Source: Rhabdophis nuchalis (lineage: Eukaryota > Chordata > Lepidosauria > Squamata > Natricidae). Taken from it: 64,000 nt of DNA. Under the pieces are notes generated by a model. It was not told the DNA's origin. It worked only from the letters and a program-made list of their open reading frames with translations, and searched no databases. This document shows, in pieces, positions 45,416 through 58,232 of the stretch. The stretch spans positions 160,973,503 to 161,037,502 of the forward strand of contig CM077645.1 of assembly GCA_039707465.1 (NCBI GenBank). Direction: 5' to 3'. Positions within the stretch are counted from its first letter, which is position 1; the number at the start of each line of letters is the position of its first letter. Both the position numbers and the translations under genes were made by a program.

Positions 45416-48400
45416 CACTTCAGGAAAAGTGAACATTTACTGTATTTTTATAATGGTACAAGTTACTATTGTGATGAATAGCTACTAAATGAAATCTTAA
45501 ATTAAGATTTTAAAAAATAAAAATGTAAAACAACATTATAAGCCTAACACTATAAATTAGCCTGCATAGAAGCAACCTGTAAAAATCTATGCTGTCCATC
45601 CATTCAATCACAACAATAAATGCCTAACTACTAGGATTACCAAAACCCAGCTTTGAACATTCTCAAGACACGGTTTAGAAGATCCTACTAAATGACCACA
45701 TTATTCAGCCAATTTGTCTAATTCATGTAGGAATGAGTTTGGAGGCATTCATTCACCAAAATCATTATGATTTAATCCTACATTTACACACCTGCTATTT
45801 CTTTATCATCAACAGCCATAACTAGTGACCTACATGTACTTTTAAAACTGGTCAACTCACAAGCTCCAGATCTGTCACTCCTAAATAAACAGGTGTCACA
45901 TTTTCTCATAAATCAGTCATTGAGATTTAAATGAGTTTCGGGAAGTTTATTATCCTAAAGTAAAAACTTTCACTAAACACATTTATTCAGAATTTAGTCA
46001 GAATTTAGAAATTTTCTACTGCCCACATTTAAGCTAAGGAGCAAAGGGTTTAGATAAGTGGGCAGTTAATTTAGATTAATATTTATGCAATTTATTGAGA
46101 TTGTACATCTATGCTATTTATAAAACTGCATTCATACTGATTTATAGTGGGAAATGGCCATTTGGTTTTTAGGTTTTACAGCATCACAACTGAAATTGCC
46201 AATAATCATCTAATTCAGATTAATAATTTTTAAAAAAACAAGGTCTGTTTAAAAATAATCCTCAGAGTAAAATGCTAGAATCAAAGGATATTTCCTTCCC
46301 GAAAATGCCCATTTGTGTGTGTGTGCCCACACACTATACATACACACACACACGTGTAAATAAATAAGACAAGATTAATTATTCCCCAAATATAGTTGTG
46401 TTTCACCTGGCAGTTTGAGGCAACCCATCGTACATGACAACATTGATTTTACTTCTTCCTCTCTACAGACATCTATGTAAAGAAATCCATTAGGCAGACA
46501 GTTCTCATCTCTATTGACTGACAGACTGACAATCAAATATTGTTCACTTTCGAAACTGACTGACAGTTAGACACTTAAACAAGTCTTCAAGTTGCAATAA
46601 TAGTATGAAACACTTTCAATTACCCGAATCAAACAAATCCATGATCCCACTAGTTGAATATTATTTTTCTGCCAACTGCTTTGCCTGGGAAGATTTTTTT
46701 TTTTTTTACACTGTGCTACGGGGTAATTCAGACTCTTCACAAAAAGGCTGCATGCAGCAAAATGCAAACCATGAATACTGAAGCAAAATGTTTCTTCCCT
46801 CTCGTATGTATGTGAAAGAAACAATAAAAGGTCACAATTCTGAAAATTAGCAGAGCTATTTTAAAAACTTTCTTCGCTGTTCTAAAATAAGATTGGACCC
46901 TGCTTAAGCACAGCACTTAAATCTGAACGGTAAGTGTCCCCGATTATCAGTGAACAGTCTTAGAGTCAATAATGTGTCAATTGTAGCGATTTTAAACAAG
47001 AACATATAATTTATATGTATTTACCTGTTTATGTGCAATAATGGGAAGAATGGGCAAATTTATTCATTCTGATGACAACCTTTGGCAAGCCACTATTATG
47101 GCCATTTCACTGATACAAAATGAAGTAAAACAATCACAGTGCCACCCAGTGATATTGCTCAAGCAAGTTTTTGAATGCAGCTTAACTTATCTACCAGGGC
47201 ATTCTGGTACTCACATTTGAAAGAAGAAGAAAAATTGTAAATTAAAGCAGTTCTATTAATTAGAAGCTGTTTTTCTAGCCCAAATTCCTGCTATTTTTAC
47301 AATTTAAGTGCATTCTAATGAGGTAACCCCTCTCCAATTAAGATTTGAATCTACTGAGGGCATAGAAATGAATCACCACGTTAGATGCATGGGAAACTCC
47401 AGATAAAAGCATATCTGAATTCTGCAATTTATAGAACGAATACCTAAGGTTAAAAATATCATCTAATGTGGAGGCATCAATATGTGTTGCTGCAAGACAT
47501 TCAGCTTGATCAGGCTGAAATATCTAAATGAACAAGCTTAGGAGTTGAACATATACACTGCAGAACAAGCAAACAAGTAGGATCAGGGTGTGCTCTATTG
47601 TATTGTAATTGGTTTGACAGAAATAAAAGGCAAAGTCATAGCCCATCAAGAACTGTTCAGTAAAAACACACAAAAAGCAAAAAAGATTGTCTTCATAATT
47701 GTATAGTTACATCAAAAATGGTCAAAGCATTTTAAAAGATGTAATTTTATTTTCCAAGGAAACAAGTTCTGAAAATAAATCATATTTCCATAGACCTCCT
47801 TCATGAAATCTGGCTGTTAAGTCAATTTACATCTAAAGCTGCTGCAGAATCTTATATACATAATCATATACTCTTATGTCTACTACAGTCTTGCTTCTTT
47901 AAAAAGAAAATTTGGAAAAACAAGTTTTTAATCCAAATATGGTGTTGTTTAAGCTTTGAAAATAAGCAAAAACAATGCTTGCTTTTTAATAAATATTTTT
48001 AAATTAAAAAAAGAACCTCCAATGGTTCAGTGACAATCCCTGAATATCAGCAGCTGTTTAAAGATATTTTGAAACACATTAAAAAAAACAATCCTTCAAA
48101 TGCATCCTCCTAAGTAAGAGAAGTGAGCTCAAACAATTTTTAATAAAATGACATGGTTGCTATTCAGAATTCCTTGAAATATACATCAGTTCCCCAGAGT
48201 GGGATTATGGTATTTAGTATTTTTTTAATTAGTAGTCGATATTATTTGAAAGAGGCAAGAGAGAATTTACTGTTTGTAGATTGTAAAATGATTCTCTGAG
48301 AGGAATCCAGCTGTTGTGCACTATAGAGACAATTGATTTCCTAGAAGCCTATATTTAACCTAAGTTTGCCACATTATGTGAAAGGGGATCGTATACATTG

Positions 48401-51400
48401 ATTCCTTTATTACAAATCCTCCTGCATCCAGTAAATATTTATGACATGGACGGTAATTTTTGGGGTTTTAATATTTTACAAATGTGCTATCTTGTTTTGT
48501 ACAGGTAAAATAGGTCTTTCTTTTCTAGTAATTGTAAATTGCAGGAGCTATGCGGCTAGAATATTACAACCCTTTGTTATTCTTAAGATCTATTATCTAA
48601 AAGAACATTTCATGTTCATTTTCAATTGGTCCTTCCTTCCTTCCTTCCTTCCTTCCTTCCTTCCTTCTTTCCATCCATCCATCCTCCCTCCCCCCCCCCT
48701 CTCTCTCTAGTTATCTCTCTAATGATTAAATAGACTTGAAGAGGGGATTTAATTTCTCTATAACTAAGATGGGGGGGGGGGGTTGAGGAAAAAAATAAGA
48801 CAAAAGAGAGCACCATTTCACATTTCAGGAATAAGCAAGAGAAGCTTATGTTATCCAGATCGATGAACCTAGAATATTATAGTAATGGAACATGAATTTT
48901 ATATTGCTTCCTTTTGAACACAATTAAACTTCAGAGAACATTAACATGTACTTTCTGGAACCGATGTAAGCAATTAAAAATTGCAACCAAAATGTTTTGT
49001 GAGGCGTAATTACTATAAGGTCACTAGATATTATTTGGAGTCAGTTTAGTTTATCACATTACAACATGACAGGACATGAGGCAAAAATTATAAATTCCTT
49101 CCCTAAATCTGTCCTTTTCTGATTTAGATGGATGAAGAATAATTAACTGTTAATTATTCAGATGACTTCAAGGCAGTTTTAAGAATCAGCAAAAGAATTC
49201 AGTCATTTTAACCAAGAAAAGCAGTCTCCTGTCATTTATCAAATCTTGCGACTTGACCAATGATGAATTGAAATAAAAAAAATATCTATGTTTACGCACA
49301 GCACTAACTGCTACCTTAGAGGTGCTTAAGCAACAAAATTCCCTTTAAATTCTACCATATGCAAATTATCAGATGCAATTTGCATTTTAAAGTATTTAAC
49401 TCTACATATTTATTGGATTTTGAGGCCATGCTGATCATTGATTTATGTGCTTCTGGCATTCATATTTCCATATTTGTATGATTCTGATGACAGTAATAAT
49501 TCAAATACGCAGAAAGTTGTTCTTTGAACAATATCTTTAATTACATCCTCAAAGCATCATTGTTTTTGCCTGGTATCCTGACAAAAATGATTTGAAATGA
49601 GAAATGGCACCAAGATCTGAAATGTACAAAAGTACATTTGTCCTTGCCTGTCTAATACCAGATGTATGGAGATGACTTTTTGTGAAGCAATCCTTAGCCC
49701 TAAACAGTTTGCAGGGCTCGGCAACCTTGCATGTAAATACTTTATTAATTCTGACATACTTTCACGACAAATTCAATCACAGTTCATAAGATTTCTGCTC
49801 AAAATGCAAAGCCTGCCCCATTTATTTTGCCGCTAACTCAGAAAGTTTTGCTGCCATGTCTTCTTATTGGAGTTGTCACAAATTATGTGCACTCTTATGA
49901 AAGCTATCATGAAGTGTAATCATTAAAGGTTCACCAAGGTTTTGCCTACTTCTTTTTTCAAAACCGAATCATCAGATGCATCTTCAGCCGTAATCACCTG
50001 AACAATTCCTTTCAGGATTATTGTTGACATTTGGACATATTCACAAACTTTCCAAAATAATTGTTCCTTCATGTAGATATATATACAAAACAAATGCTTA
50101 GCTAATGCAAATTACCCATATTAACTATTATTATTCACACAAATATTCCTTTGAATATTGTGCATGTGTCAAGTATCATACTATTTTAGCTTTTCTGTGC
50201 AATATATATACAGATCCACCCTTATGCAAATTAGGGTTGTTTTTATAGATGGCTTTCTGCATAATTCAATATTCACCTCTGAGCCACATTGTTTTCTTCT
50301 GTTTTCTTACAAAAAGAGCTGGCATTTTGTACAATTTGCTTTTAGGAAATCTTTTCTTTTTTACACAGAACTCAATCATATTTCCCTAATCTCTTATTTT
50401 TCAGGATGCAACTAAACTATTAAAATTATTAAGGGCATATGTTTTTACACAACCTGTTATATTTTTTCATTTGACTGGGCTTGCCAATTGTTTCTATAGC
50501 ATTTATATCACGCATAAGTAGGTATTAAAAACATTAAATTATTTCTTTCCCATGCTAGATGGCAATACCTCAATTATCCCTAATTTGAAGGGTTTTTTAA
50601 AAAAAATACTATAATATATGGGAAAACTGCATATTGTGTGTTTTATTTAGTCTCTTCGTTTTAAAGAAAGGGGACAACCCAAGTATATATTATGTTATTT
50701 TATGAGAATGCTCCTGAGAAAAGAATGTATAGAATAGACAGAATGTTCTCTCTTAATATAGTTTCTATATGTACCCATACATATGTATATTTAAACTGAA
50801 AGAAGAAATTGTTTTATACAACTATTTTCTTCAATATACATATTTTAAATGCATTTATTATAATGTTTTCTCATGTTAGATTCAACTTTAAGTACCAAAA
50901 TACATTCCAAAAGTCTGATTTTATTTGCAACTGGGAGTTGACTAAGAGGGAGGGGGGGTTGTTAATTTTTTTTAAAAATGACACTACTAGAATTTTACAA
51001 GATATTTGTAGGAAGGGGAAATAAAAGAAGCCTCTCAAGGCATTCTAGTAATGTTATATTTACTTCTTTGTTCGATTAAAATGATTTTCCCAATACATTT
51101 ATATCACTATAACTGTTATTAACCAGAAGTATTATAGGCAACATTTAAGCAATTCAGTTTATTAGTAACATTCAGCGTTTTCCTTTTTGATTCCTGAAGA
51201 AAATGTATGATGAAGGATGAAAAATAAGTAGTGCTAGAAAGAAAAGTTACAACATCGTGATCTTTTTAAAAAGAGACACAAATACATATTGAAAAATACT
51301 GTAATCCCAAACGCACACATTTACACCCCCTAGTGGCCAATCTAATAACAGCACTTGGAATCATTCACAGCTAATCTACAATTCTGGCCAAAGAAGGTTA

Positions 51401-52632
51401 TAAGAACACTGAATGGCAAGGCAAACTGACAATTCCTTGAAAAGGTGTACAAGAATATTGAAGAGCTGCTTCTAGAGAGACAAATTCAGCATTATAATAA
51501 ATATTATTGGGGATGTGAAGATGTTTAGTAAGAGAGGATTCATTTTTCAATTTGCTGTGGTTCAGTTCAGTTCTATGTCAGGATTCTGTCCATTAGCTCT
51601 TACCCACTTTGTTAGATTCAACAATCATTTTCCAAAGCAAGAATACTATTATTATCTACATAGTAAAGGCAGCCAAGACACTTATAAGATGTCTTTTCCT
51701 AGCAAAACTAACGAAGATTTATTTATAAATTTATTCACCCAGCTCTTAAAATTTAAGGTTTTGTTAAGAGTTGGTTGTATATAAGATTCTGCGACAAAAA
51801 CAGTCATGCTTTCCAGAGAATGGGGATCAGTCATTTTGTTATTCCCTTTGCAAATACTTTACATTTGTTCATAGTTCATTAATATATGATCTGGATTCCT
51901 TTCCTTTTTTTCCCCATGTTCCTATCAGGGCTGCACTTTAAAATCTATATATAAGGTGGGTAAGTAAAGCTCAGTCACAACAACTGTAGTTTAAAAAACT
52001 TAAGTGTGAAGATGTTTCTTTGAACATCTTTGGAAGAGTGAAAGTAATTTGGAGAATTGTACTGAGAGATGTCCCAAATCTTTCCTTAAAAGAGTTTTTA
52101 TTGTAACATTGGGTGGGGGGAAAGAAATGCAAAAAGCAAGTATTCTTCACAGACAGAATAGCATGTCAAATTTTCCTTTTCATTCTAAAACTACTCATTA
52201 GTATACCTATTTATCTTATAACTGTAATCCCTAAAATTTAAGGAATTGCTATGGACAGTCGATGCAACATTGTAACCAAATGGGTAAACGGGTGCATATG
52301 TTAGTTACAATGACAGTCTGTGGGAATATGTATTTCAAGAAAATTAATGAACCACTAAATCAGTACTATAAAACATAAAGAATTTATATGTAATTAAGAC
52401 ATTTGTCTTCATGCTACCACAGAAAAGTTAATGTTTATCATCTACATGTTAAAATGAAACTCTTAAACTGTCACCTTGTATCATTTGTAATGCTGAGCAC
52501 TATCTCTATTAATAATATATTAAGCAGTTGTATCCAGATATATAAATTGGTAGCTGATTGCAGTGAGACAGAAAAAGGATAACAGATAAGATTATGTTTA
52601 ATAAAAGTGTTTTTACATTTTTAAAAATACAA
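45416..52632. other. Long single-copy-like AT-rich stretch
   Basis: Seven kilobases with few recognisable repeats. They include a GT/AC mixed array (46313-46353) that can fold on itself, a CCTT/CATC/C-run array (48630-48710) and a G12 tract near 48771. I see no exon. The sparsity of transposons compared with the flanks is compatible with conserved noncoding DNA, for example 48990-49260, but this is inference. Confidence 0.5.
48630..48710. repeat. (CCTT)n with CATC, poly-C and CT segments
   Basis: CCTT units pass into CCATCCATCC, then a C-rich run and CTCTCTCT. The lysine/glycine/arginine frame on the minus strand is its translation. Confidence 0.93.
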
Positions 52633-52731
52633 GTGGGTGGGTGGGTGGGTGGGTGGGTGGGTGGGTGGGTGGGTGGATGGATGGATGGATGGATGGATGG
52701 ATGGATGGATGGATGGATGGATGGATGGATG

Positions 52732-52830
<99 letters not shown>
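52633..52830. repeat. Compound tetranucleotide array GGGT, GGAT, AGAT (198 bp)
   Basis: About 42 bp of GTGG/GGGT repeat (52633-52674) pass into 60 bp of GGAT (52675-52734), then 96 bp of AGAT/GATA (52735-52830), with no interruption. Each block differs from the previous one by a single G-to-A change. The GATA block is the motif of the snake Bkm satellite. Confidence 0.97.
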
Positions 52831-54561
52831 CTAATAGTTTTTTTTAGAAAGAAAATCCAGAAAAAGTATAAACATAAACATTCCTATATATAAAGAAACA
52901 AAAACTGGTTGAAGTCTGCAAATGCTAACAGTAATTAGTAATATATTATTCCCCTAAGCACTGAAAACTGATTGTTGTACTTGGAGGTATACTATTTTAT
53001 ACATATCTATATGTTTGTGTGGAAGTAGCCACACAGAAATAAACACACAACCCTATGGCCACACCCTTATGTATATGGATCTAATTAGAAGGACATTCAA
53101 GAAACCCAATAGTAATGTTGTTTTGCTACTTTACATTTCTCTTTTTTCTATCAGATAATATGTTAATTATCAAAAAGAATATAACTGCTGACTTATTTGG
53201 AAAAAAAATGTACACATATTTAAAAAAGCAAAATTCAAGTACAGAGAGCTTTTTATGTTCAACATAAATTATATTGTTTAAAATGCAATATGAATAGAAT
53301 TCTTTTTTCGAACACTGAGTGAAACCAGTTTCTTAAAAAACAGCTGCCCCAATACAACCAGGCCAAAAAAAAAAACCTATAAAAATTTATTGAAATTCCT
53401 CAGGCTGATACTAAGAAAAGGGGGTTTCGTAGCATAGATTAGAACAGTACTGCAAAATATGAAAGCATAACAGCGCAGCCACAATATGTACACTGAAGAC
53501 TCTTGCCTCAAAAGTAACAAGAGCATTGTAACATTTTTGGAGGACTTTAAGAGAAAGCATTCTTAGAATAATGATGAAGAGTGAATGACTAAGCACACGA
53601 AGCAAGAAAAATGTCCAGGTCAACTCATTTATAGTAATCCAACCTTCATCTTCTGATTTACTTACTGTAAAAATCTATTAAAGCTCCAATTTGGTAGTGA
53701 ACTGTAGCCATCTACTGGAATAAAAAGATAAAGCAAATGCTTACAACAACATACATCCCCAGAAATCTAGCATGTTCTGCTTATTATCTAATCTAATCCT
53801 GGAAGAAATCTAATGCATTTAGATGCTATTAATACTATTAAAGACATTATTTTCCAAGCAACTGCTTGCTCGATTCATTGTGTGCCATGATTTTGGTGTC
53901 AAGGTTTTAAAAATGCTTATATACAGTATTTTATTATTTCCCATTGAAAAGAGAGAGAGAGGGTCCATTAATTCTTTTTATGTTCCAGCAAATAGAAAAA
54001 AGGTTGTGTTCCACTACCAAGGTTTTTATTACTTTCCAGAAAGAGTCTGGTACAGAACTTCAGTAGCCTCCCTACATAATGCTGTCTCTTATGGAGCAGC
54101 TTAAAGTTGTGGAATAATCTGTTCACAGAACTAAATATGCTTGCAAAGGAGAGAAGCTAAAATTGGATCTTCAAAGATACGAATCACTCAATGCTGAGCA
54201 AATGACTCTTTTCTCAAGACTCTTTCAACAAATGATTCTTTTCCCTTCCCATGCAGAAACACAAACTCAATAAAGGACAAACTAAAAAAAAAACCATAAG
54301 AAAGGACCCAGTTCACATATGCAGATGAGAAATCAAAGTGACAAGTGACCTCAGCAATGCAACCAAGCTCCAGAATTTAGGCTGTTTGGTTAGAGGACAA
54401 AGAGCTTTAAAAAGATCCTACTTTACACAGGGACCATGTGGAAGCCCAGGCTGTACCCTGACATAACGCATCGTAAGTCTGTACATTTGTTTTTTAAAAT
54501 AGAGATTTCACTCCTTAACTCATAGCTTAAAGCAAAGCAGCTGATTAGCGTGGAAGGAGAT
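52831..54561. other. Unannotated AT-rich sequence
   Basis: No gene or complete transposon recognised. Confidence 0.5.
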
Positions 54562-54974
54562 GTGTCTTTGAGTCAGTCTTGACTTCTGGCGATTAGCTCA
54601 ACAAGGCCCTGTGATTTTCTAGGCAAGGTTTTTTGGAAGTAGCTTTCTATTGCCTCCTTTCCAGAACAGAGAATGAGTGACTGGCTCAAGCCACCTAACT
54701 GACTTCCTCCCTAAGATGAGAGTATCCTGTTTCCCTGAAAATAACACCTCCCTGGATAATAAGCCCAATCGGGCTTTTGAACACATGCGCTGAAATAAGC
54801 CCTCCCCAAAAATATTGCAACACAACAGCAGCGATGAGGTGATCACGCTCGCCGCCTCCTGCACCTCAAAAATAATAAGACCTACCCAAAAATAAGGCCA
54901 GGGAAACATGGTAGAACTCACAGACTCTCAGTTCCAAGCCTGGTACTTTAACTGCTGCACCAAACTGGATTCCA
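54562..54974 (-). mobile_element. tRNA-derived SINE split by a TIR element, minus strand
   Basis: The minus strand starts TGGAATCCAGTTTGGTGCAG, then CAGTTAAAGTACCAGGC. It breaks at 54914, resumes at 54722 and continues CAGTTAGGTGGCTTGAGCCA, then GTCACTCATTCTCTG and a segment ending CAAGACTGACTCAAAGACAC. Removing 54723-54911, and so one copy of the TA, restores an uninterrupted SINE like the one at 8869-9075. Confidence 0.8.
54723..54913. mobile_element. Short TIR element, 191 bp, inserted in a SINE with TA duplication
   Basis: The ends TATCCTGTTTCCCTGAAAAT and AAGGCCAGGGAAACATGGTA are degenerate inverted repeats bounded by TA. The inner repeats AATAAGCCC and AATAAGACC are inverted or direct copies. 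TA target duplication is the hallmark of Tc1/mariner-type insertion. It has no coding capacity. The terminal motif CATGTTTCCCTG differs from the CGTATTTTTCGGAG group. Confidence 0.82.
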
Positions 54975-56300
54975 ATGATATATCTAAACCCATAAATATT
55001 GGCTGTGCAAATATCATCATCAACAAGCTCAAAATTTAGCACAAGGGGAAAGCATATAACTCAAATGCTGTAAGTATTCAAATTTTCTTAATTCTGTCTC
55101 AGTTTTCACAGTTAAAAAATATTACTAACACTTATCACTGCAGAAAAAAGCAGAGCAAAATTGTGATCACAGACAATCACGGTATTAGATGTTGTTCAAC
55201 GAATTCTACAGCTGTCACCTGCAATGTGATGAGTGGTCATCTTGGTAAGTGGCCCAAACTTAGAACTCTACGGATAAACTTTTAATTTATCCACCCAGTT
55301 CCAGGAAAACTATTGGTTGTTTCAGAACCTGTGGCCACGAGATAGATATAATCTAAGAGTACTAGAGCTTTATTAATTAATACTGGTGAGTAGAAAATAT
55401 AAGTACACAGCAATGCTGGGAGTGATTCAAACAGCCTCCTTCTAGATATGAGGCTCTACCTTTGTAATATACAACACATTAATTTTATGCATGCTGTTCT
55501 GACAGTTCACATATGACTAATAAAAGTATTCCTTTCAATTAAAAATCCCACAGCAATGTATACTACTTTCTACCTGACAATAAGAAAATGGGGTAAAAGT
55601 AGTTGCCACCGCAGACAGCTAAAGAAAACTTTCAGCTGATTTTGGTATTTAAGAAACCCCGAGATTGCAACAGCTCCATGGGATGTGGAGTAATTATATG
55701 AATTTCTATGTACAGGTTCTCTTCCTGTGTTGTATTTGAGGGGCATCAGTCACATACTTAAGGCTTTCAAAGGACTGAATTAAGTTTCCTAGGCTGATGG
55801 CAGAGGCCAGCACACCTCTAATTTCCAGTGTCGCATCAAAGAGGAAATGCCATCAATTCCATCAATTCAAAACCCTCTCAAGAAATTAATAAAAAAAAAA
55901 CCAGGAATAATTAAAAAAACAATGTATAAATGTACCATAGGGGCACAAACAGAACAGATAAAAGGAAGGTGAGGCTATCCTTGACCACAGTTAAAATAGA
56001 TTTACTGCCAGCAAAATCACATTTTTTGTTTGTATTTCAGAACTCTTCTAAACCTACAGTGTTATTAAATACTGTATGTGTGTTTGTGTGTGTGTTGACA
56101 TTTTTCCCCAACTCTTAATATATCCAAAATAATCATTTTAGGACCAGGAACTCAAGGAACCTAAAATCAAGAATTCGGTAGCATGTTTTCCAACTAAAAG
56201 TATCGATCTTATGATAAAATGTGCTTGATACTACCAGGGTTACTTACACTGGTTTTATTCACATGGTTTTTTATAATGACAATGCCTTTATGTGGAATTT
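54975..56300. other. Unannotated sequence
   Basis: No gene seen. It includes a GT run at 56073-56097. No complete repeat recognised. Confidence 0.5.
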
Positions 56301-56396
56301 ACAATACAATACAAAAGCAGAGTTGGAAGGGACCTTGGACGTCTTCTAGTCCAACCCCCTGCCTAGGCAGGAAACCCTATACCATTTCAGACAAAT
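56301..56396 (-). mobile_element. CR1 LINE 3' end, minus strand
   Basis: The minus strand reads TGTCTGAAATGGTATAGGGT, then TTCCTGCCTAGGCAGGGGGT, TGGACTAGAAGACGTCC, AAGGTCCCTTCCAACTCTGC and an ATTGT tail. It matches 29955-30053 of the long CR1 copy and contains only the last few codons and the 3' UTR. Confidence 0.93.
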
Positions 56397-56683
56397 AGGA
56401 TCAGTCACAATGCCTTATGCAAATGCAGCCAAATAAATAGTTTTATCCTGGGGTTTTTGGCTGCATTTGTATAAGGCAGGGGTGTCAAACTCAAGGCCCA
56501 GGGGCTGGATCCGGCCTGTGGGGTGCTTAGATCTGGCCTGCGGGGCTGCTCTGGAAACAGCAAAGGACCGGCTATAATTCACCATTTTATTGCATTTCCC
56601 TAGGAGGAAAAATACAACCCTGATGCAGCCCTTAATGAAATTTGAGTTTGACACCCTTGGCATAAGGCATCCTGATTGATCCC
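56397..56683. repeat. 37-bp inverted repeat (hairpin) split by a hAT-like element
   Basis: The left arm is 56397-56433. The right arm is 56456-56476 continued at 56668-56683. With the hAT-like element and one copy of its duplication removed, the arms pair at 32 of 37 positions around a 22-base loop. The arms contain TGCCTTATGCAAATGCAGCC and its near-complement. The arm has no family that I recognise. Confidence 0.85.
56477..56659. mobile_element. Non-autonomous hAT-like element, 183 bp
   Basis: The ends are CAGGGGTGTCAAACTCAAGG and GAGTTTGACACCCTTG. Flanks GTATAAGG (56469-56476) and GCATAAGG (56660-56667) match at 7 of 8 positions. The opposite hairpin arm has CCTTATGC, so the right copy keeps the ancestral base. 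The interior has GGCCTGTGGGGTGCTTAGAT, then CTGGCCTGCGGGGCTGC. Relatives lie at 2979-3105 and 14343-14474. Confidence 0.9.
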
Positions 56684-58232
56684 AATAAGGCAATTTCCTA
56701 ATAAATTCCCAATAAGGCAAATTCCACATTACAAAAAAATGCATGAACACAAAACAACATTTGTTAAGATCAGGAATGATATGCAGGAGTTGCACACAGA
56801 CATTTGACCCTCCCAGTCCTTTCTACCCTTTTCTGTGCATTGTCAAAGCTGGTCAGTGGACACCCTAAACAGCTGTAGGAATTTTTTCACATTTCATCAG
56901 GTTAAAACTTCTCCTCCTAACCTAAGGTCTTAACAAAAAAGTACTTCCAGAAAAAGTTTAGTTCCCACTTTCTCTCTTGAGAAACAACATCTCTTACAAC
57001 ATGTTCCACAAAGGCATATACACACATGTAAGTACACACATGTAGTCATGCAGCTGTCTTTTTTCCTACTTTCCCTACTCTTTCTTCCATCTACAATTTT
57101 ATTTTTCTTATTTTAGTTTTCAGAGGACTTCAGAAGACATTGTCAGTTTTCATTCCACCATGATCATCTTGAGGCTTAGCACTTCATTAAGAGGATTAGG
57201 ATAGTAAATGGTGGCTGGAGTTAAGACTATGCTGAGAGGACAGAAAATAATCCATCTGTCATTCTTTCATAAACTTCATTTTCAGAGCCGTCCTCGGTCT
57301 TGACAACGTGAATTGCCACATGACTTTTCAACTCCTTTTTTAAAAACAACAACAAAGTTTTCTTACTGCTGTTAAGACTTTGAAGATCAATATAGATTCA
57401 ATACTAGAAGAACTGCAAGAACTTTAAAACAATGAACGTCTGGAATTCTTTGCCAAATGCTGTTTCAAATTATCAATTACCCATTTCATATATGGAAGCT
57501 TCTCCTACTATCTAACAGTACCTTATTTATATATTGTGTACAAAACTTTCTTCAGAATAAATAGTCTATTTTCATACAAATTATTTACTTTATTAACTAT
57601 CTTAAAAATAGTATTAAATCTTAATAATGGGTCTTTCCGAACGCAAGTTTTAGTTTGTCTTTTAGTCACAATTACCATTTTCCATCCCCTTTTTGGAGTA
57701 TTTCAGTCTTAACTCCCAACCCTTTCCCACAATGTTTTTATACTACAGAAGAATGTTACAACTAAGCATTACACTTTTCAGTAGAGGCTATCCAAATGCA
57801 GCGTATACTATTCAAATCCACAAATTAGGGCATAATAGTCAGGCTGTGTTGTTTCCAAAACTTAAGTCAAAATATGGCCTACAAACTACAACCAGACTTA
57901 AGAGCTCCAGACATTTCTTTAAAATTAAATCTATTTCTTTAAAAAGAATCTCCTGGAACTCTAGAGAAAAAAGAAATAAAAATGCCCTGTACTCCTAGCT
58001 CAAAAATCTAATCTATGAACAGCATTGGCATACTTTCAAAACAATGTGATGCATTTTAACGATGACTTTAAAACCAAAACTAATTATTCTTTCTTTAGCA
58101 AAGAAAAAAAAATCTATAGCACCTCTCAGGTGAGAAATCCAAACCTGACAACATTCGTTGTTATTTGTTTGTTTGTTTGTATGTTAAATGTATTTGTCGT
58201 CCAGCTTGCTGTGGGGCTTCTCTGGGTGGCTT
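56684..58232. other. Unannotated sequence
   Basis: No gene seen. Near 57430 ACGTCTGGAATTCTTTGCC could encode the VWNSLP motif of a LINE C-terminus, but its surroundings do not support a call. A GTTT run (58158-58175) precedes the LINE. Confidence 0.45.

Noticed and set aside
57420..57470. Possible LINE C-terminal motif (VWNSLP)
   Set aside because: One short motif without supporting sequence on either side.
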